Below are positions 17,027 through 24,802 of a stretch of 64,000 nucleotides of DNA, one piece after another. Positions within the stretch are counted from its first letter, which is position 1; each line of letters opens with the position of its first letter. Below the pieces are notes generated by a model. The model had not been told where the DNA came from. It ran no database searches and worked only from the letters and a program-made list of their open reading frames with translations. Source of the DNA: Bermanella sp. WJH001 (GTDB taxonomy: Bacteria > Pseudomonadota > Gammaproteobacteria > Pseudomonadales > Oceanobacteraceae); assembly GCF_030070105.1 (NCBI RefSeq), contig NZ_JASJOO010000002.1:1364001-1428000 (forward strand), given 5' to 3'. Made by a program: the position numbers and the translations under genes.

Positions 17027-18781
17027 TTACGCATGCTCTGCTTGTTGAGAAGTAAGTTCACTAAACTTAAAGTCTTTATACGCGCTATAAAATTCACTAT
17101 CTGAAAGCTCTAGTATCATTTTTGCACGTTTAACTTTATCAAGATTGATATTGGTATTTAAAAACCAAAATGGCGATACATTTCGGCCATCATAACGACT
17201 TGAAAATATATGATTTTTTTCTATTTGAACGTTTGATCCTTGAATAACAATCGGATTAAAACCAAACATGTTGAGATTAGCTAACGTCACATTCTTTTCA
17301 CCATCACCAATCATTGCTTTAATACCGCTATCAGGATGATTAATCAGTTCAAAATAAGAGTGAACAAGCAACAAACCAACACGTGACGAAATCACTTTAT
17401 CTTCAAGCTGTGATTTAACAACACGTCCAATTTCTCGTATTTGAGAAACCTTTAATGCTTTTAAATCTTCAATCTCACTAAAGGTGTGGCGACCAAATGC
17501 ATTCTCGACTGAGTAAAGCTTTCTATCTAGATTAGAAAATGCTTGATCTGAGTTCGGCATAGCCTTTAACGTAGAGTAAGCCATTAACTTACCCAAGGTT
17601 TTATCTAACACCACAATATGAATGTCATCTTTATGTAATGACGATATTGCCTCATGATGCAACAAAGATTCGGCTGCCACTTTTTCATTAATAAATCCAA
17701 CTTTTGCGTAATGAACAAATGCGTAACGTAATAGTTGTTTGGCATGATGGTCTGATAAATCTGACTGGCGGATAGCGAGACTAACCAGATTACCACTGGT
17801 GCTAATAACATGATGTGGTGTTTGATTATTTTCGGGAAGCAAATCAGGAAGTAGCGGGGTTGTATAATGTTTTGTAGAGCGTTTTAAGAATTCATTATCA
17901 TCAATATTGCAAGGCTCTTTTTGCCACTGTTCAATACCTTTGCGATATTGCTCCAGTTTATCTGTATCTTCATACTCACCTCTGATCACTTTCCAAACAT
18001 CAATTGTGTATTCATTCTTGACGGTTCGGCCAGCTAACATATCAATGACTAAAGCGGCGGTAATGGTTCCAAATAGATTCGCAGCTATTCCTAACTGAGA
18101 TGTATAGTCTTTACCCTGTGTATGCCGTTCTAATTCTTCGAACATGGCTTCTGGAATTTCACTGATCGGTACTAAAAACGTACAGACTTTCAGTGGATCC
18201 ATGGTTGCAACCATCTCGCTTGTAATTTGATTGTCAAATAATGCTAAATTAGGATCTCGATAATCAAAGATAGGAATATATTGAGTAGCCGCCATGTCAT
18301 AACCGCAAATTACCGCTTTGCGTTTTTCATGACAAATTTCATGCAGTAAAAACTTCATTTCCAAGCCAGAACGACCAGTGACATCAACAGCATCAATGAC
18401 AATATCGGCTCGCTCTACATAGTCATTGACATTATCTGGGGTAATCCCAATGTTGCAGACCTCAAGACGTGCATAAGGGTTAATTGCATTACATCGCTCT
18501 TGGAAGACAATAGGCTTGAAGCGATTAACATCACTCAGCACCATGTTCTGGCGATTAGCGTTATTTAGGTCGTATCGACCATTGTCGACCAAAATCAGGT
18601 TTTCGGCACCGCTGCGAACCAGTAACTCAATAACACTGCCACCGGTTGAACCGCATCCTGCAATCAAAATGACAGAATCTCGCAGTCGTTTTTGATCATC
18701 TTCGCTTATAAATCCTGCATTTCTCAAAGTAAATTCTTTGTAAAATGCCTCTCGATTAAGTTGTGTTGCTGAGTTTTCCAT
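17027..18781 (-). CDS. E1-like ThiF/MoeB adenylyltransferase fused to an acyltransferase-like (GNAT/AHL-synthase-like) domain
   Basis: Cytoplasmic fusion of 584 aa. Residues about 25-275 are an E1/ThiF/MoeB adenylation domain: nucleotide loop AGCGSTGG (41-48), Asp66 at the end of the next strand, and DLNNANRQ (71-78) with the conserved Asn/Arg. The usual zinc CxxC pairs and a clear catalytic Cys are not seen. Residues about 320-580 look like a GNAT fold of the autoinducer-synthase/long N-acyltransferase kind: HIVVLDKTLGKLMAYSTLKA, then REIGRVVKSQ and GLLLVHSYFELI. The overall plan recalls Rv1355c-type ThiF fusions, which carry a nitroreductase instead. First gene of the operon. It may activate a carboxylate and acylate it; this is inference. 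Confidence 0.72.
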   Translation of the reverse strand: MENSATQLNREAFYKEFTLRNAGFISEDDQKRLRDSVILIAGCGSTGGSVIELLVRSGAENLILVDNGRYDLNNANRQNMVLSDVNRFKPIVFQERCNAINPYARLEVCNIGITPDNVNDYVERADIVIDAVDVTGRSGLEMKFLLHEICHEKRKAVICGYDMAATQYIPIFDYRDPNLALFDNQITSEMVATMDPLKVCTFLVPISEIPEAMFEELERHTQGKDYTSQLGIAANLFGTITAALVIDMLAGRTVKNEYTIDVWKVIRGEYEDTDKLEQYRKGIEQWQKEPCNIDDNEFLKRSTKHYTTPLLPDLLPENNQTPHHVISTSGNLVSLAIRQSDLSDHHAKQLLRYAFVHYAKVGFINEKVAAESLLHHEAISSLHKDDIHIVVLDKTLGKLMAYSTLKAMPNSDQAFSNLDRKLYSVENAFGRHTFSEIEDLKALKVSQIREIGRVVKSQLEDKVISSRVGLLLVHSYFELINHPDSGIKAMIGDGEKNVTLANLNMFGFNPIVIQGSNVQIEKNHIFSSRYDGRNVSPFWFLNTNINLDKVKRAKMILELSDSEFYSAYKDFKFSELTSQQAEHA

Positions 18782-19025
18782 ATTGCACACCAGTTCAAGA
18801 ATATAGGTGGCGTGACTTTACGTAGATTTTTAATGACACAACAACTACTTCGTATTTATCTGCGTCATGGTTTTTAAAATAAAATGTGAATATCGGCCTA
18901 TTAATTAATATTTGATAGCGTTATGCTAATGCCATTACCTCATACTAGTAATACTTTATTATTAGATTAATTGTTTTTGAGTACTTTTATTTATCTAGAC
19001 AGATAATCGCTTGAGGAAAGGACAC
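18782..19025. promoter_or_regulatory. divergent intergenic control region between the six-gene operon and the PAS-protein gene
   Basis: Non-coding, very AT-rich. Near the operon start are two nested imperfect inverted repeats, ACGTAGAT/ATCTGCGT (18820-18827, 18858-18865) and ATGACAC/GCGTCAT (18833-18839, 18862-18868), which could be operators. Just before the PAS gene lies TTATCT-AGAC-AGATAA (18991-19006), a perfect six-base-arm palindrome ending four bases before the ribosome binding site. No promoter boxes can be assigned with confidence. Confidence 0.4.
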
Positions 19026-19895
19026 ATGAAGGCTCGTGAACTGATTTCAATTTTAGAACAATACGATGATGATATGGATGTATCGGTATCATTTTCAGAA
19101 AAAGAAGACACGCCAATTCACATTACTAGCTGTGACTCGCTACAAACACGCTGCTATCAAAACTTGGTAGAGCTTTCCCCCGAAGGGTTGCTGGTTTTAA
19201 ACAATAAAAACCAAATAACTTACATGAATCCATACCTGGTTAAAAAACTAGATACTCAGGATGATGCGCTTTTTTTCAAACCGATTCATGATCTTATTTC
19301 CATCGAAGATCATTGCCTTCTCAATAAAGCCCTTAATAATTTAAAAGTGCAACAAGTGGACTTTGTTTCGATACCCATCAATAAAGAAAGTGGTGAGAAT
19401 TTTTGGGCGCGAATATCAATGACAAAAATACCAAGCTCTGATGGCAGTTATCGTGGTGCCATTTTAACAATCACGGATACAAGTGAACGCCAAAAACTAT
19501 TAGAGAAAAACACATCAGATACTTTAGATCATAAGGTTGGTCGTATTCCTGACCATATTAACCAACTAAAACAAACGAAGTCATTATTGCTTGAAGAAAA
19601 AGCCACTCTTGAGTCGACTGATTTAATTGAAGCGACGCCTTATTGGCATCAAGAAAAATACCTATACCTAATTTTTCCTAAAAAAGAGGGTAAACGTGTT
19701 CGTGAATATATAGGTACAAAAAAACAAAAGGTGGATGAAGCACTCAATGCGATAAAACGAGGAAAACGATATCGTAAAATCTGCGATGAGCTAGCCGATA
19801 TTGATCAGCAATTACGCACGGCTACATTTAAATTAGACAGCTTTTTATGGGAATTAGCGAAACTGCCACCCAATTTACATAAGACTCTAAACTAA
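19026..19895 (+). CDS. PAS-domain protein with a DUF6788-like C-terminal region
   Basis: Soluble protein of 289 aa. The ATG at 19026 is set by GAGGAAAGGA just upstream; a TTG at 19011 would lie on the ribosome binding site. A PAS domain spans about 35-155 (LVELSPEGLLVLNNKNQITYMNPYLV ... SYRGAILTITDTSERQ), ending in the usual DTSERQ linker. No kinase, GGDEF, EAL or HTH domain follows. Instead a coiled stretch leads to YLYLIFPKKEGKRVREYIG and a basic helix, resembling the small DUF6788-type module seen beside phage/transposon genes. The gene is divergent from the six-gene operon and could report a ligand to it by protein contact; this is speculative. Confidence 0.7.
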   Translation: MKARELISILEQYDDDMDVSVSFSEKEDTPIHITSCDSLQTRCYQNLVELSPEGLLVLNNKNQITYMNPYLVKKLDTQDDALFFKPIHDLISIEDHCLLNKALNNLKVQQVDFVSIPINKESGENFWARISMTKIPSSDGSYRGAILTITDTSERQKLLEKNTSDTLDHKVGRIPDHINQLKQTKSLLLEEKATLESTDLIEATPYWHQEKYLYLIFPKKEGKRVREYIGTKKQKVDEALNAIKRGKRYRKICDELADIDQQLRTATFKLDSFLWELAKLPPNLHKTLN

Positions 19896-19896
19896 T

Positions 19897-19936
19897 AAAC
19901 CCATGAGGCCCGTTCTAAAACAGGCCTCATGGGTTT
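19897..19936 (+). terminator. long hairpin after the PAS gene
   Basis: A perfect 14-bp stem, AAACCCATGAGGCC (19897-19910) and GGCCTCATGGGTTT (19923-19936), with a 12-base loop, two bases after the stop codon. There is no real U-tract, so it may act as a terminator plus 3'-end stabiliser. Confidence 0.6.
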
Positions 19937-19946
19937 ACTGGATTCT

Positions 19947-20036
19947 TTAAGCCTTTTTAATACACAAAATGATCACAATATGTGAGTCATTCATCTTGCC
20001 TTCAATAGGCTTTTACGTATTGGTTAATAAAACGTT
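19947..20036 (-). pseudogene. decayed 3' end of a phnA/yjdM-type gene
   Basis: Read on the minus strand, this stretch encodes IEGKMNDSHIVIILCIKKA followed by TAA, matching the C-terminus of the intact PhnA-type protein at 25622-26191 (IEGKVNGSHIVIIAEYCKKA). Nucleotide similarity continues upstream (AAACGTTTTATTAACC against AAAAACATTTCTTTAACC), but an in-frame TAA lies just before the conserved part and small indels are present. No start or N-terminal zinc-ribbon part is found. It is therefore a relic of a second copy, in the same orientation as the intact gene, at the opposite end of the iron-uptake operon. Confidence 0.75.
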
Positions 20037-20101
20037 TATAAGTAATCGAGCGTTTGATAAAGGTCTTCGCTACTCTTAAATAATTTTAAATAGCAAACCT
20101 A

Positions 20102-20782
20102 TTAAAGACTAGCCCAGCCACGTAATAAATTATGATAAAGCCCACTAAGGCGCCTTACTTCACTGTCATCTCGTCCTAGTTTAGCGGTGAGAATTTGAAT
20201 TGATTGATCAAGTTCAAATAACTGCTCTCTTTGAGTGGGTTCAGCCACCATACTTTGGACCCAGAAAAAAGAGGCAATGCGCTTACCCTGAGTAACAGGT
20301 TTGACTTCATGTAAGCTGGATGACGGATACACAATAATATCCCCTGCGTTTAATTTTACTTCTTGGGCGCCAAATTGCGTTTCGATGCTGAGTTCTCCCC
20401 CCTCATATTCATCGGCATCGGACAAGAACAAGGTGGCAGAAACATCCGATCGCATTAAACGTCCATCTGGCAATGTCATGACAGAGCCATCAATATGTAA
20501 GCCATAATGGCCGCTATCTTGATAACAGTTAAATCGTGGCGGAAATACGGTGTGAGGTAAGGTAGCGGAAACAAACAATGGGTGCTGTTTAACCGCTTGA
20601 GTAACCACTTGGCCTAATTGCTTGGCGAAGTCGGAGGTTTCATCCAATTGCAAATTGCTTTTCACATCAGCCGATAATCCACCAGCGGTGCGGCGACCAT
20701 CATACCAAGAGGCTTGCTCGATGGTATCACGTAATCGCAACGCATCTTCACGACTAATAATTTGCTCAATCGGTAATAACAT
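20102..20782 (-). CDS. piuC: Fe(II)/2-oxoglutarate-dependent PKHD-type hydroxylase PiuC (YbiX)
   Basis: Oxygenase of 226 aa found beside catecholate siderophore receptors (Fiu-YbiX in E. coli, PiuA-PiuC in Pseudomonas), thought to help process siderophore or its conjugates. The 2-His-1-carboxylate iron site is clear: His96-x-Asp98 in GLHIDGS and His158 in SSLHEV, with Arg168 ten residues on for 2-oxoglutarate. ATG 20782 has AGGAGG eight bases upstream; the longer in-frame start at 20824 would begin in the preceding terminator. Last gene of the Fur-controlled operon, separated from the receptor by a hairpin terminator. Confidence 0.93.
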   Translation of the reverse strand: MLLPIEQIISREDALRLRDTIEQASWYDGRRTAGGLSADVKSNLQLDETSDFAKQLGQVVTQAVKQHPLFVSATLPHTVFPPRFNCYQDSGHYGLHIDGSVMTLPDGRLMRSDVSATLFLSDADEYEGGELSIETQFGAQEVKLNAGDIIVYPSSSLHEVKPVTQGKRIASFFWVQSMVAEPTQREQLFELDQSIQILTAKLGRDDSEVRRLSGLYHNLLRGWASL

Positions 20783-20805
20783 GAGACCTCCTAGATTAAC
20801 GTTTA

Positions 20806-20835
20806 TAAAAAATACCGAGTGCAAGCACTCGGTAT
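20806..20835 (-). terminator. intercistronic terminator between receptor gene and piuC
   Basis: On the minus strand ATACCGAGTGC / GCACTCGGTAT (forward 20812-20822 and 20825-20835) forms an 11-bp stem with a minimal loop, followed by six T residues. It comes 23 bases after the receptor stop and 30 before the piuC start, so piuC would be made by read-through. Confidence 0.8.
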
Positions 20836-20857
20836 GTTTAACGCAAGAATCGCTTAC

Positions 20858-23155
20858 TTAAAATTCATAAGCAACTGTTAGCTGTGCATTACGGGCATCA
20901 CCAATATACGCAAAACCACCACTGCGGTACGCCGTTAGATAGTAGTTTTCATCCGTAATATTCGCCACGTTTAAACGTGCTGTTAACTTCTCACTGAAGG
21001 TGTAGTTAGCAAATACGTCAAACACGATGTAATCCGGCACACCAAGTTCATCGTTAGCGGCACTATCAGGCTGACCCACATACACTTCACTCGAGTAGTT
21101 GGCTGCGGCACCAAAGCTGAATTGATCCGTTAACTGATAACGTACTTGAGCAAAGGCCGATTCATCAGCAAAGTTAGCAAGAATACCGCCCTCTGACTCT
21201 TCGTCTGCAGACTTCAATATTTCAGATTCCATCACGGACAAGCCTAACTGAGCACTTAAGCGGTCTGTAATATTACCGACCAATGAAAACTCTACACCTT
21301 GTACACGGTTTTTACCTGTGTTGTAGGTGCCTTCTACGTCGTAATCCGTACCTTCCATCACATCATCTTTTGTGATTTGGAAAAGTGCGGCAGTGGCTAA
21401 CAGTTTATTATTCAGCAAATTCCATTTTGTACCCAGCTCAATGTTTTCAACGGTTTCAGGTTTGGCTTTATCAACGTTCTCAGTGTTTGAACAAATACCG
21501 CCATAACCACAGCTACCACCTACATCAGATTCACCGCCATTAATATTGGCAGCCGTGCTGTAGGTTAGATACACATTGCTGTTATTTGTTAACTTATAAA
21601 CACCACCAAGATGGCCGTTCAATAAAACATCATCATATTTGTATGTTTCTTCATTGCCGGAGCGGTTAGTCACTATATTTTTATATTCAAATGCATCCGC
21701 ACGCAGGCCTGCGAATACCGACCATGAATCATTCAGGTCAACCGTATCCATTGCATAAATAGACAGCGTATCAATGCTGTAATCTGAATCCACATCACCT
21801 TTGGAAATATCACGTTGCATTAAACCGTTAGGGTTAATTACATAATTACCATTACCATCAACGATGCAATAACTATCCGATACGCCACCTCGGCCTGCCG
21901 TTTTACAATTACTCGCACCAGTATTGGTCACGTTATACACACCGTTCACGACATTGTGTTGTGAATATTCAGCACCCAATACAAACTGGTGTTTCATACC
22001 GGCGATTTCGGAATCCATTAACACATTTAACTGATTCGCAAAGTATTCCACTTCTTGCCAACCCTGGTGTGTACTAAGTGAAATGGTATCGATGGCGCCA
22101 AAAGCATCCGATGCATCACGAGTTGTGCCACGGGCACCGGTTACCACATAACCATTATCGGTGGTACCGTAACGGGTGGCATTTTCAATACGTACATTAC
22201 TGTTTAAATCGTACATGGCACGAAATGTCACTGTATCAATATTAGACTTTAAAAAGTCTTGATCCTGCGCATAAGCGGGCACACTTTCGTTTACTTTATT
22301 GGTATCACGATCAATATAAGCACCAAGATCATTACGATCGAATGCTCTTAAGAAATAATAGTCCGCCACCAGTTTTAATTTATCATTTGCTTGATAAGTA
22401 GCCGAAAGCGCCGCGCCGTTACGTTCAGCGTCATTCGGGCCACGATCAGGTACTTCTTGATAGCTGTGTAAAACATTAGCACGAAGTGCCAAGTCTTCAT
22501 TCATTGTCTGATTGCTATCTAAAGTGATACGACGATAATCATCGGTTCCAATGCCCGCTTCCACTTTATTAAAGTCATACTCTGTACTGGCTTGTTTTGT
22601 AATACTGTTAATCGCACCGCCACTTGAACCACGACCAGCAAATGTTGAACTTGGGCCTTTTGTAATTTCTACTTGCTCAACCGCAAAGCTTTCACGGGTG
22701 CTCATACCTGGGTCACGTAAACCATCAACAAATACATCGGAGCGAGCTTCATGACCACGAATCACATAACGGTCGCCGAACGCATTGCCGTTCTCTCCAG
22801 TACCTAGGGTAATACCAGGCTGAGCATCTACGATATCTTTTAAGTCACTGCGACCCGATTCAAGAATCTGAGTTTGTGTTAATACCGTGATGGTTTGTGG
22901 TGTATCCGCTAGGTCTTTGACATGACGGCTATCACCAGACACTTTAGCTTTATATGGTGCACCCGCTTCAGCATATGGGTTGGTGTCAACGGTGCGCTCT
23001 TCAACTTGCATGGCATCCAGTACAATCGCATCTTCAGCAGAAGCCGATTGAATGGCCCCTACCAGCAAAGTGGGTAGACCTATGGTTAATGCCGCTGCGC
23101 TTGGCGCAAGACGAGACTTACGTAAGGTTAGCGGTTTTTTAATGTTGTGCTTCAT
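20858..23155 (-). CDS. TonB-dependent catecholate siderophore receptor, Fiu/PiuA-like
   Basis: Outer-membrane gated channel of 765 aa. Long basic signal sequence (about 1-41, cleavage near ASAED), a TonB-box-like segment (AIVLDAMQVEE), plug domain about 75-190 (DTPQTITVLTQTQIL, GDRYVIRGHEARSDVFVDGLRD, EITKGPSSTFAGRGSSGGAIN), then a 22-strand barrel ending in AQLTVAYEF with terminal Phe. The length and the DPGMSTRESFAVEQVEI stretch resemble E. coli Fiu and Pseudomonas PiuA, receptors for monomeric catechols. A CGYGGIC Cys pair lies in one outer loop. It begins one base after the tonB stop and shares the operon with its own exb/tonB genes and piuC. The substrate is inferred from relatives. Confidence 0.92.
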   Translation of the reverse strand: MKHNIKKPLTLRKSRLAPSAAALTIGLPTLLVGAIQSASAEDAIVLDAMQVEERTVDTNPYAEAGAPYKAKVSGDSRHVKDLADTPQTITVLTQTQILESGRSDLKDIVDAQPGITLGTGENGNAFGDRYVIRGHEARSDVFVDGLRDPGMSTRESFAVEQVEITKGPSSTFAGRGSSGGAINSITKQASTEYDFNKVEAGIGTDDYRRITLDSNQTMNEDLALRANVLHSYQEVPDRGPNDAERNGAALSATYQANDKLKLVADYYFLRAFDRNDLGAYIDRDTNKVNESVPAYAQDQDFLKSNIDTVTFRAMYDLNSNVRIENATRYGTTDNGYVVTGARGTTRDASDAFGAIDTISLSTHQGWQEVEYFANQLNVLMDSEIAGMKHQFVLGAEYSQHNVVNGVYNVTNTGASNCKTAGRGGVSDSYCIVDGNGNYVINPNGLMQRDISKGDVDSDYSIDTLSIYAMDTVDLNDSWSVFAGLRADAFEYKNIVTNRSGNEETYKYDDVLLNGHLGGVYKLTNNSNVYLTYSTAANINGGESDVGGSCGYGGICSNTENVDKAKPETVENIELGTKWNLLNNKLLATAALFQITKDDVMEGTDYDVEGTYNTGKNRVQGVEFSLVGNITDRLSAQLGLSVMESEILKSADEESEGGILANFADESAFAQVRYQLTDQFSFGAAANYSSEVYVGQPDSAANDELGVPDYIVFDVFANYTFSEKLTARLNVANITDENYYLTAYRSGGFAYIGDARNAQLTVAYEF

Positions 23156-23156
23156 G

Positions 23157-23966
23157 TCAGTCCTTAAAAGATGTATTTGTTATGAGGGTAAAATCAATTG
23201 GCTTTACCAGTGATAACTGAGCTCGCCCGGGTGCAAAGTCATCAGGTACAGGTGGTAATGGCGACGCATCATCGAGCACCTTCAAAGCCGCATCATCTAG
23301 CAGCGGATAACCACTGGATGTTTCGATGGAACGACGTAATACGGTACCGAGTCGATCAATCGTAAAAGCAACACGGACCGTGCCCTCTTGCTTTTCTTTT
23401 TTTGCAGCCATTGGGTAACCTTGATGCTGAGCCAGCCAACGATTCATTTGATTGATGTAATTTTTCGCAGTGCCTTTCACTCCACCACTTTGACGTTGAT
23501 CTGATCGACCGGTCGATTTGATGGCTGCTTGCACACTGGCCGCACTGGCTTGAGTTTTGGGCTCTGCTGTTTCTCTCTCACTTTCACTGGGTGAAGCGAC
23601 TGCTTCTTTTTTTATTGTATTGTTAGTTTCATTGACCGCTTTTACGCTATTGTTATTAAGCGCCGTTGTTTTAATGATGGGTTTAATAACGGCTTCTTTT
23701 TTCGATTCTTTCATCACCGATTTTTCAGTTTTTGCAGACTCTTTGATTTCCACTTTTTTTAGGGTTGATTCGCTGAGCATAGACAATCGTTCTTGAATAT
23801 TGGCATGGGATCCTTGTGTGCCTAAGCCCACCTCAATACCTAGTTCTCCTGCATCCATTGCATCCCCTTGCTCATTTTCTGCTTCCGCCAGTAATGCAAA
23901 TAAGCCCAACCCATGCAGCAATACAGCCAATAAAAATGCGATAACACCACTACGCAAGTTCGTCAT
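23157..23966 (-). CDS. tonB: TonB energy-transducing protein
   Basis: Inner-membrane anchored periplasmic protein (269 aa from ATG 23966, which overlaps the exbD stop as TAATG). One N-terminal helix (SGVIAFLLAVLLHGLGLFALLA, with the conserved His), a Lys/Glu/Ser-rich spacer (about 60-165, unusually poor in Pro for TonB), and a C-terminal TonB domain: MNRWLAQHQGYPMAAKKEKQ, GTVRVAFTIDRLGTV, SSGYPLLDDAALKVL. It transmits proton-motive force from ExbB/ExbD to the receptor encoded next. A few extra codons upstream (to 23999) lack support. Confidence 0.92.
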   Translation of the reverse strand: MTNLRSGVIAFLLAVLLHGLGLFALLAEAENEQGDAMDAGELGIEVGLGTQGSHANIQERLSMLSESTLKKVEIKESAKTEKSVMKESKKEAVIKPIIKTTALNNNSVKAVNETNNTIKKEAVASPSESERETAEPKTQASAASVQAAIKSTGRSDQRQSGGVKGTAKNYINQMNRWLAQHQGYPMAAKKEKQEGTVRVAFTIDRLGTVLRRSIETSSGYPLLDDAALKVLDDASPLPPVPDDFAPGRAQLSLVKPIDFTLITNTSFKD

Positions 23967-24376
23967 TATTTTTCCAATGTATAAAGTTTGACGGACCATT
24001 TTGGCGTATTGGCAAATACACCTAATAATTCATCCAGTTGTTTAGCGGTTATCTTTTCATCAGCAAATAAGGCAAGACTGCCGGTTGCGTTCAAATCTAT
24101 TTTTTTATCCAATTGTTCTATTAAAATCGTCTCACCGTTAAATGATAATTGACCATCAGCAAACATTTCTAAACGCAAGGTTTGCGCTTGTGCCATCTCT
24201 AACTGAGCAGTAGAAGGCAAAGTAATGGCTTGATCAGGTTGTGCTTTTATTTGTCCGGCTACCATGAAAAAAATCAGCAATAAAAACACGATATTGATCA
24301 GCGGAATCATATTGTCATCCGATGAGGGTTTGCTGTGACCATCTACTATGAGATTGAATTGATTAAATTCTTGCAC
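23966..24376 (-). CDS. exbD: ExbD-type biopolymer transport protein (second of two)
   Basis: Protein of 136 aa: cytoplasmic N-terminus, one helix (MIPLINIVFLLLIFFMVAGQI, about 23-43) carrying the ion-path Asp just before it (SSDDNMIPL) and a periplasmic ExbD/TolR domain ending in WSVKLYTLEK. In ExbD the essential Asp sits at the start of the helix; Asp-Asp-Asn here is one position off the usual VTPFIDVMLVLL pattern, Asn replacing it within the helix. It could be the partner lacking a full proton site. It follows the first exbD by nine bases. Confidence 0.88.
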   Translation of the reverse strand: MQEFNQFNLIVDGHSKPSSDDNMIPLINIVFLLLIFFMVAGQIKAQPDQAITLPSTAQLEMAQAQTLRLEMFADGQLSFNGETILIEQLDKKIDLNATGSLALFADEKITAKQLDELLGVFANTPKWSVKLYTLEK

Positions 24377-24385
24377 GCTTAACTC

Positions 24386-24802
24386 TCACTTTTTTTCGCT
24401 GATAGATTGGCCAATTTGAAGATCCTTGAACCCTAGTGCTTGTAGTTGTTCATAAACGTCTAATAAACGACCTAACTTCACCGACTCCTCGCCACTAATC
24501 ACCAGTGATTGCTTCAGCTGTGTGTTGGATAACTCAGCCATTACGTTTTTCAATATAATGGGGCGCTTGATGGTATCGGTGAGCAATGCAAATTCATTTT
24601 CATAAACGATCAGCACAGCAGGTGCATCTTGCTCAGCTTGTTCGTTCGAAGTGGGAACTAACAAATCCAGCATTTGCCACTGACTAAAACTGGATGTGAG
24701 CATGAAAAACATCAGCAGAATAAAGACCACATCAATTAACGCTGTTAAGCTAATAGGCCTAGCTCGGCGCGCATTGCCTGAAAGAGAATCCACTTGAATC
24801 AT
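24386..24802 (-). CDS. exbD: ExbD-type biopolymer transport protein (first of two)
   Basis: Protein of 138 aa with the normal ExbD plan: ARPISLTALIDVVFILLMFFML, in which Asp of ALIDVVFILL is the conserved proton-binding residue, then a periplasmic domain with SLVISGEESVKLGRLLDVYEQL. Forms with ExbB the rotary proton motor for TonB. It overlaps the exbB stop by four bases and is followed nine bases later by a second, diverged exbD, so the stator probably has two kinds of ExbD. Confidence 0.92.
   Translation of the reverse strand: MIQVDSLSGNARRARPISLTALIDVVFILLMFFMLTSSFSQWQMLDLLVPTSNEQAEQDAPAVLIVYENEFALLTDTIKRPIILKNVMAELSNTQLKQSLVISGEESVKLGRLLDVYEQLQALGFKDLQIGQSISEKK

Noticed and set aside
19897-19936. 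Long hairpin as an insertion-sequence end
   Set aside because: Only one inverted repeat, no transposase and no target duplication; its place right after a stop codon fits a terminator.
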